Positions 1 through 6,062 of a DNA stretch of 6,930 bases are shown here, one piece after another. Numbering within the stretch: the stretch's first letter is position 1; each line of letters starts with the position of its first letter. A program made the translations under genes and the position numbers. This DNA is from Rubrimonas sp036788415 (GTDB lineage: Bacteria > Pseudomonadota > Alphaproteobacteria > Rhodobacterales > Rhodobacteraceae). The DNA is taken from contig NZ_DAIQNN010000117.1 of assembly GCF_036788415.1 (NCBI RefSeq), positions 1 through 6,930 on the forward strand, read 5' to 3'. The notes under the pieces are model-generated. The model had not been told where the DNA came from and ran no database searches. It saw nothing but the letters and a program-made list of their open reading frames with translations.

Positions 1-51
1 AAACCGTTGTAGGGCAACCTACCGTGGGTTCGAATCCCACCCCCTCCGCCA
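1..51 (+). tRNA. tRNA-Ser, 3' part only (cut by the window edge)
   Basis: This is the 3' portion of a serine tRNA. A long variable arm is visible: GTAGG (9-13), tetraloop GCAA (14-17), CCTAC (18-22). The T arm follows, with stem GTGGG (24-28), loop TTCGAAT (29-35) and stem CCCAC (36-40). Then come the acceptor strand CCCCTCC (41-47), discriminator G48 and an encoded CCA (49-51). A long variable arm with a G discriminator fits tRNA-Ser and argues against tRNA-Leu, which normally has discriminator A. The anticodon lies left of the window, so the isoacceptor cannot be named. An integrase gene begins 25 bases downstream, so the tRNA end is probably the attachment site. Confidence 0.9.
24..51 (+). 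other. Probable attachment site (att) at the tRNA-Ser 3' end
   Basis: Tyrosine recombinases of genomic islands commonly recombine within the T arm and 3' end of a tRNA gene, leaving an intact tRNA at one side of the island. Here an integrase gene lies 25 bases beyond the tRNA CCA. The att assignment is inferred from this arrangement. No second copy of this sequence is seen in the window, so the partner att must lie outside. The core boundaries cannot be set from one copy. Confidence 0.55.
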
Positions 52-76
52 ATCGTTTCAATGACTTGTAAGCGGT

Positions 77-1441
77 CTAGCGGAGCGTCCGGCGCGGGGT
101 CGGTGTCCGGATCGTGTCCTGAGCTCGAGCGAGGGCTGCCGCCGGCGGCAGCTCCGCGCCCGCTTTTCCTGCCCCGGTTCTCCCCGCAGCCGCTTTGACG
201 GCCCTTGTTTTCGCGGCCCCTGGCGTCCCGGTCCCTCGTGTCCTGGACCCTGGTGTCACGACCCCTGCTTTCCCGGCGCCGGGCTTAGCGGCCGCTGACG
301 GCGCGCCCGTAATGCGCGGCGTCGGGATCAGGCCTGCGGTCGGCACGACCTCCTCGTCCGCGTGCACATAAGTTCTGAGCGTGAAGCTCGCGTCGGCATG
401 GCCCAGGACCTTGGCGATGTCGCTGATCGGCAGGGCGCTGCGACAGAGCAGCGTCGCGAACCGGTGGCGCAAGCCGTGCAGCCCCTTCGCCCGCTTCGGC
501 CAGCCTGCGCGGCGCTTGAGATAGGCGACCATGCCGGAGACCCGGTTCGGAAACAGCGGCGCGCCCTCCGCGTCGCCGAAGACGTAGTCGTCAGCGCCAG
601 CCGCAAGGCCGGCGGCGCGGCGCAGCGCCGTCTGAGCGTCGCGGTGCGCCTGCAGGAGCGCGACAAGCCAGTCCGCCAGCGCGACCTTGCGATGGCCGGC
701 TTCGGTCTTCGGCTTCTTCTCGGTCACGCTGGCCCTGGTCTGCATGAGGGCGCGGTGGATGAGCAGGCATCCTGCGCCGCTGTCGAGATCACCCCAGCGC
801 AAGGCCAGCGCCTCCCCGCGCCGAAGGCCGGTCTGGCTGATCAGCACGATAATGAGCCACAGCAGGCCGCCGCACGACAGCGATGCGCCGGCGAGTTCGA
901 GCAGCGTCTCGACCCGGTCTTCCTGCGGCGCGACCACCCGTTCGATCAAAGCCTTCGGCACGTCGATCGCGTCGAAGGGGTTCCCTGCGATCATGCCAGC
1001 TTTGGCCAGAAACGCACAGAACTTCTTGCCGACCGCAAAGTGCTGTCGAGAAGTTCTGGCAGCGAACGGCCGCCCGGCGGCGGCGCCAATCTTCTTGAAC
1101 GTCACCTGAGCTTTCGTCAGATCGTCGGATTTCAGCAGGATTAACTTCTTGTCACCGATGGCGCGACCAAAGTTGTTGGCGATGTTCATTTGCCGTTCCG
1201 CCGTCTTCGCGTTGATCAGCCCAGCGGCCAGCCGATAGTCGATCCAGCTGAGCATCCCCTTCTCGAAGTCGACGTCGGCCACTCGCCGATGGGCGTCGGG
1301 ATGAACAAAACTGCAGAATATCTCGGCATCCAGCTTGGTCTCGAACGTCTTTGATCCCCGCCGACGCACGCCTTCCGCCCCATTGGGTAATTCCCAGCGC
1401 ACCTGGAAACGCCCGTTTTGCTTCGCCACGATGGACGTCAT
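77..1441 (-). CDS. int: Tyrosine-recombinase integrase of the island
   Basis: This 454-residue phage/ICE-type site-specific integrase would insert and excise the element at the adjacent tRNA-Ser. The N-terminal part (1-50) resembles an arm-binding domain and residues about 55-160 the core-binding domain. The catalytic domain shows Arg207 in TGLRRGE, a hairpin Lys near 243-245 (KKPKTEAGHR), His322-x-x-Arg325 in HGLRHRF, Gly347-His348 in VLGHAD, and the nucleophile Tyr358 in TLRTYVH, so the active site is complete. The usual family length is about 380-420; the excess is a low-complexity tail from about 375, holding ten pentapeptide units. The ATG start follows a weak GGGGCGG, and the N-terminus reads as a normal integrase start. 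The gene lies 34 bases after the nuclease-like gene on the same strand, so the two are probably cotranscribed. Confidence 0.93.
   Translation of the reverse strand: MTSIVAKQNGRFQVRWELPNGAEGVRRRGSKTFETKLDAEIFCSFVHPDAHRRVADVDFEKGMLSWIDYRLAAGLINAKTAERQMNIANNFGRAIGDKKLILLKSDDLTKAQVTFKKIGAAAGRPFAARTSRQHFAVGKKFCAFLAKAGMIAGNPFDAIDVPKALIERVVAPQEDRVETLLELAGASLSCGGLLWLIIVLISQTGLRRGEALALRWGDLDSGAGCLLIHRALMQTRASVTEKKPKTEAGHRKVALADWLVALLQAHRDAQTALRRAAGLAAGADDYVFGDAEGAPLFPNRVSGMVAYLKRRAGWPKRAKGLHGLRHRFATLLCRSALPISDIAKVLGHADASFTLRTYVHADEEVVPTAGLIPTPRITGAPSAAAKPGAGKAGVVTPGSRTRGTGTPGAAKTRAVKAAAGRTGAGKAGAELPPAAALARAQDTIRTPTPRRTLR
146..295 (-). repeat. 15-bp degenerate tandem repeat (10 units) encoding pentapeptides in the integrase tail
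   Basis: Integrase residues 383-432 divide exactly into ten pentapeptides: AAAKP, GAGKA, GVVTP, GSRTR, GTGTP, GAAKT, RAVKA, AAGRT, GAGKA, GAELP. The pattern is small-x-x-(K/T/R)-x, with a Gly or Ala first in nine units. The repeat also shows in the DNA as 15-bp units, and the GAGKA unit occurs twice with slightly different codons. The tail is basic and follows the catalytic Tyr358, so it may be a flexible nucleic-acid-contacting extension. That role is inferred. Confidence 0.8.
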
Positions 1442-1475
1442 GGCGTGCCGCCCCGGATCGTAAAGGTTTCCACGA

Positions 1476-2351
1476 CTATGTCGCGGCCGTGTTTTTCACG
1501 ATGTCCGATGTCCATTGGCCTTCTGTGCGCGTCATGATCTCACCGATGGTGAAGATGTTCGGCGAGCCGGGACGGGTCTCGATCCGGGCCACATGCTGGC
1601 CGGAGATGTCGTGCGCGTCGATCAGGGCGCGCATCAGGCCGACGAGCGCATCGTTCCACGGAAGCACCGTCATCGTCTCGCGCGCGGCTCGCTGGAGCAG
1701 CAGGTTCTGGCCCACGATCTCGCGCGCGCGCCCGCTTACGGTCTCACGCCGCGGGCTTTTGACCTCGATGAGGACCAGTGGACGCGACGGGTCGTCCGCG
1801 GCGTAAATCGCCCCGTCCGCCATCAGGCCGCGCCAGCGCCAGTTGCGCGCCAGCGTCCCTCGACCCCTCGCCAGGCGGTCCAGCGCCTGCTCCACAAAAC
1901 CGAACGCCGCCGCCTCGAAGGCGACCGCCGAGGCCTTGCCTTCCGTCCGGGCCCCGAGAACGGCCCCGTGTTCGCGACGCGATCGACTGCGCTGAAGCAG
2001 ATCGGCGATCCGCCGGCGCGTGATTCGGCCATCGAGGACATCGTCGACGATCCGGTCGGCCTCGTGCCGCGCCGCGCCGTGCAGGCGCGCGAGGATCAGG
2101 ATCTGCGTGCATCCGGTCGTCGGCGGGTGCTCGGAGAGCCGATCGGCGTAGTGCTTGAGGAGAAAGCATCGCGCGGCGATGTTCTGGCGTAGCGTGGTCG
2201 CTGTCATGCCGCTCCGTTCGACCAGCGCTGCGAGCGCGTCGGCCTGGCTCCTGTGACCGTGGCTTGAGGGATCGGCCAGCACCGAATCGGCTTCGCCGGC
2301 GATGCTGAACCAGTCGAGGTCGCCTTCCTCACCTTTCGCGCGCCGCGGCAT
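1476..2351 (-). CDS. Predicted PD-(D/E)XK nuclease-like protein, unknown family
   Basis: This 291-residue protein is not recognised as a named family. The C-terminal half carries a plausible PD-(D/E)XK core: Glu146 in the helix VAFEAAAFGFVEQAL, Asp179 in LMADGAIY, then strand PLVLIEVKSP with Glu196-x-Lys198, followed by a helix with Gln215 and Gln220 (GQNLLLQRAA). Spacing and order match nucleases of the restriction-endonuclease fold. The N-terminal half (35-125) is helical, with an HTH-like stretch (ERSGMTATTLRQNIAA) and a basic segment GRITRRRIADLLQRSR, possibly for DNA binding. The ATG has no clear Shine-Dalgarno sequence, and the 5' end faces the divergent excisionase gene. It ends 34 bases before int. 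It could serve element maintenance, defence against other DNA, or excision. The fold call is motif-based and the role is unknown. Confidence 0.65.
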   Translation of the reverse strand: MPRRAKGEEGDLDWFSIAGEADSVLADPSSHGHRSQADALAALVERSGMTATTLRQNIAARCFLLKHYADRLSEHPPTTGCTQILILARLHGAARHEADRIVDDVLDGRITRRRIADLLQRSRSRREHGAVLGARTEGKASAVAFEAAAFGFVEQALDRLARGRGTLARNWRWRGLMADGAIYAADDPSRPLVLIEVKSPRRETVSGRAREIVGQNLLLQRAARETMTVLPWNDALVGLMRALIDAHDISGQHVARIETRPGSPNIFTIGEIMTRTEGQWTSDIVKNTAAT

Positions 2352-2451
2352 GGCTTAATTGACCGCGCGTTCATATCTATCCCACATACGAGGCCAACGG
2401 CAAGCCCCTGTCGGCTCTTGCTGCCGCCCATCGCCCGGAGACGTGCACTCA
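2352..2451. promoter_or_regulatory. Divergent control region between the nuclease-like/int unit and the xis-like gene
   Basis: These 100 bases separate two divergent genes and are noticeably more AT-rich (2355-2390) than the surroundings. On the plus strand TTGACC (2359-2364) is a good -35 hexamer, but no good -10 lies 17-18 bases on. On the minus strand TTGCCG, 18 bases, then TAGATA could form a weak promoter toward the nuclease-like gene. Integrase and excisionase genes are often regulated through such a region. The exact promoters are uncertain. Confidence 0.35.
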
Positions 2452-2655
2452 ATGAAAACCGTCAAGGATCTGGCAAGCGCCATCGGCGTTGACCCCTCGA
2501 CAATATCTCGGGCGATCAGCAGCGGGAAAATTCGCGTCATCGTGTTCGGTCGCGCCATCAGAATCCCCATCGACGAGTACGACCGGATCGTGCGCGAGGG
2601 ATATGCCGGCGCGCGGAAGTTAATCCGCGCGGCGCCTGTGCGATCGGCGGCATGA
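2452..2655 (+). CDS. Excisionase-type small HTH DNA-binding protein
   Basis: This 67-residue protein is of the excisionase/MerR-like winged-HTH type (HTH_17 kind). Residues 3-11 (TVKDLASAI) form the first helix, and GVDPSTISRAISSGKI (12-27) gives the turn and recognition helix. RVIVFGRAIRIPIDEYDRIV (28-47) is the wing and closing helix, with the typical 'G-R-x-I-R-I-P' wing. Such proteins bend DNA at the att site and bias the integrase toward excision, and often regulate int. I chose the ATG at 2452, preceded by GGAG (2437-2440), over a TTG at 2359. The 31 residues this drops look like untranslated leader and lie in the control region. It is divergent from the nuclease-like/int pair. A general transcriptional regulator of the same fold remains possible. 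Confidence 0.8.
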   Translation: MKTVKDLASAIGVDPSTISRAISSGKIRVIVFGRAIRIPIDEYDRIVREGYAGARKLIRAAPVRSAA

Positions 2656-3180
2656 CATCCCGTCCTGCGGCGGCGCGTCGCGCGAGGCGGACCACCCCAG
2701 ACGAGGTGTTATCGTCTTGCACGGTGGCGAAACCGCGACGGGACAAAGCCGTCTCGTCAGTGAAGACGAGGCGCGCTATCTGGACGGGGCGCGCCGCGCT
2801 GCGACCGACGCCCGCGGAGATGCTGGAAACTTCGATTTGCATGGCTCTCACCGAGAAAGACGACCTTGCGTCGTCGGGCCACGGAGGCAGTCTCGACGTC
2901 GCTTTGTTGGTCCCGCCAGACAAAAACGCCGCTTTTCCACAGACAGGCAAGACGGAATGACGATGCGAGCGGTCGAACCTCTTCCGACGCTGCGAGGTGG
3001 CGGCGTCGGCGTCCAGGGGATCGCAGTCTGACGCCGAGCCCGGGGTCAGGCCGCCCGATGGGCGCAGCGCACCCCGAAAAGGGGCGCGGTCGTGCGGTCG
3101 GCCATGTCGCCCACCTTGCGTCTGTGCCGGCGCACGCCGCGCGACGCGGCGCGTCGAACCGATCCGGCGCGATCGGACGA
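2656..3180. other. Long stretch without a convincing gene
   Basis: About 525 bases between the xis-like gene and the kfrA promoter. Several overlapping frames are open on both strands, but none has good start signals or a recognisable fold. One plus-strand frame (2652-2960, 102 residues) starts in an ATGA overlap with the xis-like stop. Its composition is unconvincing and it has no matching motif. Its third codon positions are less GC-rich than in the real genes here. The only suggestive signals are on the minus strand at 2747-2910, listed separately as a possible transposase relic. No RNA gene or clear terminator is seen. Confidence 0.5.
2747..2910 (-). pseudogene. Possible remnant of an IS630-like transposase (uncertain)
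   Basis: Read on the minus strand, two short segments lie in the order expected in IS630 transposases but in different frames. The first, near 2866-2910, reads QQSDVETASVARRR and resembles the 'EQDRPDVAxxR' region. The second, 2747-2776, reads ARLVFTDETA and resembles the 'RLVFxDET' segment that holds the first catalytic Asp. The linker is about 15 residues longer than usual and the sequence after DETALS does not match. The frame change would fit a decayed copy. Chance similarity cannot be excluded, and this is a different subtype from the IS630 copy at the right edge. Confidence 0.25.
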
Positions 3181-3190
3181 AAGGCGAGAG

Positions 3191-3219
3191 CAATACGATA
3201 ACGCGTTTTGTGACAATAC
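3191..3219 (+). promoter_or_regulatory. Candidate operator/promoter of the kfrA-like gene (CAATAC direct repeat)
   Basis: The hexamer CAATAC occurs at 3191-3196 and 3214-3219, 23 bases apart or about two helical turns, with partly similar flanks (CAATACGATA and CAATACCGTA). Between them is the 8-bp palindrome AACGCGTT (3200-3207). TACGAT (3194-3199) could act as a -10 element, though no good -35 is seen. KfrA proteins are known to repress their own promoters, so an operator here is reasonable but inferred. A strong ribosome-binding site, GAGGAG (3236-3241), lies 8 bases before the ATG. Confidence 0.35.
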
Positions 3220-3249
3220 CGTAGCAGCACTGGACGAGGAGAGACGGCG

Positions 3250-4662
3250 ATGCAGGCGAAGGCGACGATCGAGAGCGTCGGCGCGGCGGTCGACGCCCTG
3301 CGCGCCGAAGGCAGGACGCCATCGATCCGCGCGATCGCAGCCATGACAGGCGGCTCTCATTCCACGATCCGGACGCTTCTGGAACAGCGCGCGGCGCGCG
3401 ACGATGACGCGCGCGCCGCGCACGCGGCGCCGCCGACGCCGCCCGCGATCCAGGCGCGGCTCGACGCGCTGTGGCCGGCGATCTATGCGGCGGCGCACGA
3501 CAGGGCCGGGGCGGAGGCCGCGGCGCTGCGCGAGGCGCTGGCGGAGAGCGGCGCCGAGCTTCTCGCGGCGCTGGAGCAGAACGCAGGCTTCACGCAGGCC
3601 CTCGGCGCAGCCGCGGGCGAGCTCGCACGCCTGCACGCGGCGGAGGTTGCCCAGGCGCAGGCGTTGGCGGTCGCCACGGCCCGGTTGGCCGACGCGCAGG
3701 CCCGCTGCGCCATGCTCGACGCGCGGCAGGCGGAGGCCGAGGCCGGGCGTCGGGACGCCGAAACCCGCGCCTGCGCGGCCGAGGCGGTGACGGCGATGTT
3801 GCGCGAGACGGCGGCCGCCTGGGCCGGCGCCGACGCCAGAACGGCGCCAGCCTGGGCCGCGACCCGTGAGGACGTTCTCAAGCCGATGGGCGACGCGGTC
3901 GGCGCCGCGTCACCCCGGGGCGCGATGACCGTCTCGGCGCCGGATGTCGCGGCGCGAACGCAGAACGCGATCCGGTTGCTCGCGCGGCGCCAGCGCAGGT
4001 TCGCGTCCAGCGCTGCGGCGGCGGCGGTTTCGACGCCGGTCGCGACGCAGGGTGATCCGAACGTCTCGAGCAGACGCCGAAGGGCCGCCAACGCCCCGTC
4101 GGGCAACGGCGCCTCGGCTTCCAGCGCCAGAACCAGCCCCTTGGCGGCCTTGAGGTTGACGCCGTGGGCGTCGAACGCCGACACGTCGATCTCGTCCAGA
4201 AGCCGGGCGTTGGCCGCCACAGCCGCGTCGAACGCCTCCAGCAGTTCGCGCGCGGCCCCGACCACGGTCCACGCCGCCAGCAACACCTGCTTGTCGATCA
4301 TCTCTTGCTCTCCCCGACCGCCGGATCCCAACGATGCGACAGGTCAAGACTTTCCCGGCGCGCCCGGTGGAGAATGCGCCTCGGCAGGCGGGCGTGGCGC
4401 ACGGCGAGCATCCGGCGCCGACGCGAACCCCGAACCGTGCAAGCCAGGGCGGCGCTCCGCGCCACACGATGACCCTCGGGCGCCTCTTCCGCGATCCTTG
4501 TGCCCAAGGCGCGCCTGCGCGCCGACGCAGCGTAGCGCAAGTCGCGCAGGCCGCCGGGGGCGGGACCAACGCGGCTCGGCTTGCGACCCCCGCGGTAATG
4601 GCCGGCGCCGGGGCGAACTTTGCCGCCCCAGCCTGGCCCCTTGGAGGCGAGGGGCGCGCTAG
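3250..4662 (+). CDS. KfrA-like DNA-binding coiled-coil protein; 3' end abnormal
   Basis: The open frame is 470 codons, but only about the first 205 look like protein. Residues 6-46 (ATIESVGAAVDALRAEGRTP, then SIRAIAAMTGGSHSTIRTLL) match the KfrA N-terminal HTH domain of plasmid regulators. Residues about 65-190 are a long Ala/Glu/Arg/Gln helix typical of the KfrA coiled coil. KfrA proteins bind DNA and form filamentous assemblies that aid plasmid or element maintenance, and they autoregulate. GAGGAG 8 bases before the ATG fixes the start. From about residue 205 (near 3870) the frame turns into Ser/Ala/Arg-rich sequence and runs antisense through the convergent gene at 3483-4301. A stop in another frame (TGA 3867-3869) would give a normal KfrA length. 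A frameshift or a deletion removing the true end is likely. Confidence 0.7.
   Translation: MQAKATIESVGAAVDALRAEGRTPSIRAIAAMTGGSHSTIRTLLEQRAARDDDARAAHAAPPTPPAIQARLDALWPAIYAAAHDRAGAEAAALREALAESGAELLAALEQNAGFTQALGAAAGELARLHAAEVAQAQALAVATARLADAQARCAMLDARQAEAEAGRRDAETRACAAEAVTAMLRETAAAWAGADARTAPAWAATREDVLKPMGDAVGAASPRGAMTVSAPDVAARTQNAIRLLARRQRRFASSAAAAAVSTPVATQGDPNVSSRRRRAANAPSGNGASASSARTSPLAALRLTPWASNADTSISSRSRALAATAASNASSSSRAAPTTVHAASNTCLSIISCSPRPPDPNDATGQDFPGAPGGECASAGGRGARRASGADANPEPCKPGRRSAPHDDPRAPLPRSLCPRRACAPTQRSASRAGRRGRDQRGSACDPRGNGRRRGELCRPSLAPWRRGAR
3483..4301 (-). CDS. Helical hypothetical protein, convergent with and running into kfrA
   Basis: I do not recognise this protein. The start ATG at 4301 is chosen because GGAGA lies just upstream with good spacing; a longer frame from 4331 adds ten poor residues. 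The first 80-110 residues look genuine and helical: MIDKQVLLAAWTVVGAAREL, then a segment with LLDEIDVSAFDAHGVNLKAA, then PDGALAALRRLLETF. After about residue 140 (below 3882) the sequence becomes Ala/Ser/Arg-rich and is the antisense of the KfrA coiled coil, so the in-frame stop at 3483 is probably not the ancestral one. A stop in another frame exists at 3910-3912. It is the last gene of the minus-strand cluster that starts with the broken recombinase. No signal peptide or membrane segment is seen. Confidence 0.5.
   Translation of the reverse strand: MIDKQVLLAAWTVVGAARELLEAFDAAVAANARLLDEIDVSAFDAHGVNLKAAKGLVLALEAEAPLPDGALAALRRLLETFGSPCVATGVETAAAAALDANLRWRRASNRIAFCVRAATSGAETVIAPRGDAAPTASPIGLRTSSRVAAQAGAVLASAPAQAAAVSRNIAVTASAAQARVSASRRPASASACRASSMAQRACASANRAVATANACAWATSAACRRASSPAAAPRACVKPAFCSSAARSSAPLSASASRSAAASAPALSCAAA
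4302..4658. other. Gap within the minus-strand cluster, no gene seen
   Basis: These 357 bases lie between the 150-residue gene and the next minus-strand gene. Frames are open on both strands because of extreme GC content, but the translations are Arg/Pro/Ala/Gly-rich without a fold-like pattern. A short inverted repeat (GGGGCG, 8-base loop, CGCCCC, about 4611-4630) is visible with no following T-run on either strand. No RNA gene is recognised. The last bases before 4302 carry the ribosome-binding site of the downstream minus-strand gene. Confidence 0.45.
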
Positions 4663-5111
4663 CCGCGGCGCCGCGGCTTCGAACCCCTTGCAGCGCCTTC
4701 GCCCCCGGCCTCCGGCCTATGAGCGGCGAGCACTGCTTCGAGCGCCGTCACGCGCGCGTCCTGCGCGACCACTTCCACGAGGCGGTCACGCAGCCACGCC
4801 ATCGCGTCGGCCGTTGCGGGCGCGTGTGACAGCCGCGCGACCACGGCCGACACGCCGCGCGTCGCCGCCCGCAGATCGCGGCCGAGCGCCGCCGTCCAGG
4901 CCCCGTCGGCCGCGACGGCGGTCATCAGACGACCCAACGCGACGCGCGCGCTCTGATCGCAACGCCGCGCGGCGTCGCGAAGCGCGTGGTCGTGCTGGCG
5001 GAACAACAGGGTCAGATTGACCTGCCTCGCCCTGCGACGGGTCGTGATCTCCAGACGCAGAACGCGCAAGCGCTCGGGCGCGGCGAAAGCGTGGGGATAG
5101 AGGACGCTCAT
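4659..5111 (-). CDS. 150-residue helical protein of unknown function
   Basis: The family is not recognised. The start is supported by CGGAG seven bases before the ATG at 5111. Residues 1-130 are predicted by eye to be mostly helical and charged, with an early basic segment (TTRRRARQVNLTLLFRQHDH, 23-42) and later helices DAMAWLRDRLVEVVAQDARV and TALEAVLAAH (102-131). The last 19 residues are a Gly/Arg/Lys-rich tail. There is no signal peptide or membrane span. It follows the core-binding-like gene by 114 bases on the same strand. Its position suggests an accessory protein of the recombinase cassette, comparable in size to small helper proteins such as TnpC of Tn554-type transposons. That comparison rests only on layout and size, not on sequence. 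The stop codon overlaps an 18-base palindrome. Confidence 0.6.
   Translation of the reverse strand: MSVLYPHAFAAPERLRVLRLEITTRRRARQVNLTLLFRQHDHALRDAARRCDQSARVALGRLMTAVAADGAWTAALGRDLRAATRGVSAVVARLSHAPATADAMAWLRDRLVEVVAQDARVTALEAVLAAHRPEAGGEGAARGSKPRRRG
4661..4678. repeat. Perfect 18-bp palindrome at the 3' end of the 150-residue gene
   Basis: AGCCGCGGCGCCGCGGCT is its own reverse complement. It begins within the TAG stop of the minus-strand gene and covers its last codons (PRRR). All but the two end pairs are G or C. There is no loop and no U-tract, so it is a poor classical terminator. It could be a dimer binding site or simply result from the GC-rich tail. Confidence 0.7.
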
Positions 5112-5225
5112 GACAGTGCTCCGTTGTCCGTTGGATCCGCGGGAGGATTCCCGGTCAAGCGACCCGCGAGATGGGCGGGCCGGGAGCGGCGGCGCGAGGA
5201 AGAGGCGACGCGCGCCGGCGTCTGA

Positions 5226-6062
5226 TCAGGCGTGTCGGCGGTGGGGCGGCCTTGCCCGGGGCGCGCGCGCGCGCGGCGAAGCAGGCAGGGCCGTTTCGCG
5301 CGACGCCTCGTCAGCCGCGCGATCCGCCGGCGAGCCACGCCTTGGCGAGCCTTGCTGCGTCGGGACCGGCCGGTGCGGCGCTCGGGAACGGTTCAGCCGC
5401 TCGTAGACCGCATCCAGCCTGTGGCCGCTGAATACGGCATGGGTCGCGGCGTGGAAGTCACGCACGGCGAGCGCGGGCGGCGAAGGCATGGTCTCTTCCA
5501 ACTCCACGCCATGCGACAACGCCCAGAGGCGCGCGGCAACCATCATCCCGACCGCCTGGATGATGCTCTCGCGGGTCCCCGGCTTCGGCGGCTTGAGCGT
5601 CTTGCGCCCCGCGATGCGCACGTTCCGCTCGAGCAGCGCGCACGCCCTGCGCAACTCGGCCGGCCACTCCTCGGGCGGCGGACCCACGCGCTCGTAGACC
5701 CGCGGCTTGGGCGGCTTGGCGTTGTACTTCGCGTTCAGCGCGGCGTCGTAGATCTGCCGCAGGGGTCTCGCGGCCGCGAGCGGCACGTTCGGCGCCCACG
5801 TCTCGAGGCCCCAGAGCAGGGCGTAGAGCTGTGCGCGGTTGTCTGCGGCGGCGGCGAAGTCGCCCATGAGCGCTTGCTCCGGCGCGCGGCCGGCCTTCGC
5901 AAGACCAGAGAAGAACCGCTCGAGCGGCCCGAGCACGCCGCGCCGCGGCAAGGGCCCCTTGAGCCGCATCGCGGCCATGCGCGCGACAACGTCGCGCGGC
6001 GCGTGCGGTACGAGCGCGATCAGCGCCGCGGCGGCTTTCGCCGGATCCCTGAACGCGCCCAT
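5226..6062 (-). CDS. Protein resembling the N-terminal/core-binding region of a tyrosine recombinase
   Basis: It is 278 residues from the ATG at 6062 (a GTG one codon earlier is also possible). The ATG overlaps the stop of the upstream broken recombinase (TGATG), indicating translational coupling. With the GTG numbered as residue 1, residues 45-110 and 155-225 look like helical core-binding (SAM-like) segments of integrases. A central RVGPPPEEWPAELRRACALL (126-145) separates them, followed by KPGTRESIIQAVGMMVAARL and later RDFHAATHAVFSGHRLDAVY. No catalytic Arg/His/Tyr box follows. From about residue 226 the tail is Arg/Pro/Ala-rich and reads like out-of-frame sequence. An alternative frame continues as PDAARLAKAWLAGG and stops at 5311. 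It may be an accessory recombinase-like protein or a truncated recombinase. Family assignment is tentative. Confidence 0.6.
   Translation of the reverse strand: MGAFRDPAKAAAALIALVPHAPRDVVARMAAMRLKGPLPRRGVLGPLERFFSGLAKAGRAPEQALMGDFAAAADNRAQLYALLWGLETWAPNVPLAAARPLRQIYDAALNAKYNAKPPKPRVYERVGPPPEEWPAELRRACALLERNVRIAGRKTLKPPKPGTRESIIQAVGMMVAARLWALSHGVELEETMPSPPALAVRDFHAATHAVFSGHRLDAVYERLNRSRAPHRPVPTQQGSPRRGSPADRAADEASRETALPASPRARAPRARPPHRRHA

Noticed and set aside
362..1144. 260-codon plus-strand frame antisense to int
   Set aside because: It lies wholly over the catalytic and core-binding domains of a clear integrase and has no start signal. It is a GC-driven shadow.
1515..2192. 225-codon plus-strand frame antisense to the nuclease-like gene
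   Set aside because: The composition is that of an antisense shadow, with no motif. The minus-strand protein has an organised fold-like pattern.
2652..2960. 102-codon plus-strand frame starting in an ATGA overlap with the xis-like stop
   Set aside because: The overlap is attractive, but codon third positions and residue pattern are poor, no domain is seen, and the minus strand may hold transposase debris. It is left as unproven.
3046..3636. 196-codon minus-strand frame over the kfrA promoter and N-terminus
   Set aside because: It is antisense to a well-supported HTH domain with a strong ribosome-binding site, and is very Arg-rich.
4334..5020. 228-codon plus-strand frame across the gap and the 150-residue gene
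   Set aside because: The translation is Arg/Pro/Ala low-complexity, without a ribosome-binding site, and antisense to a gene with one.
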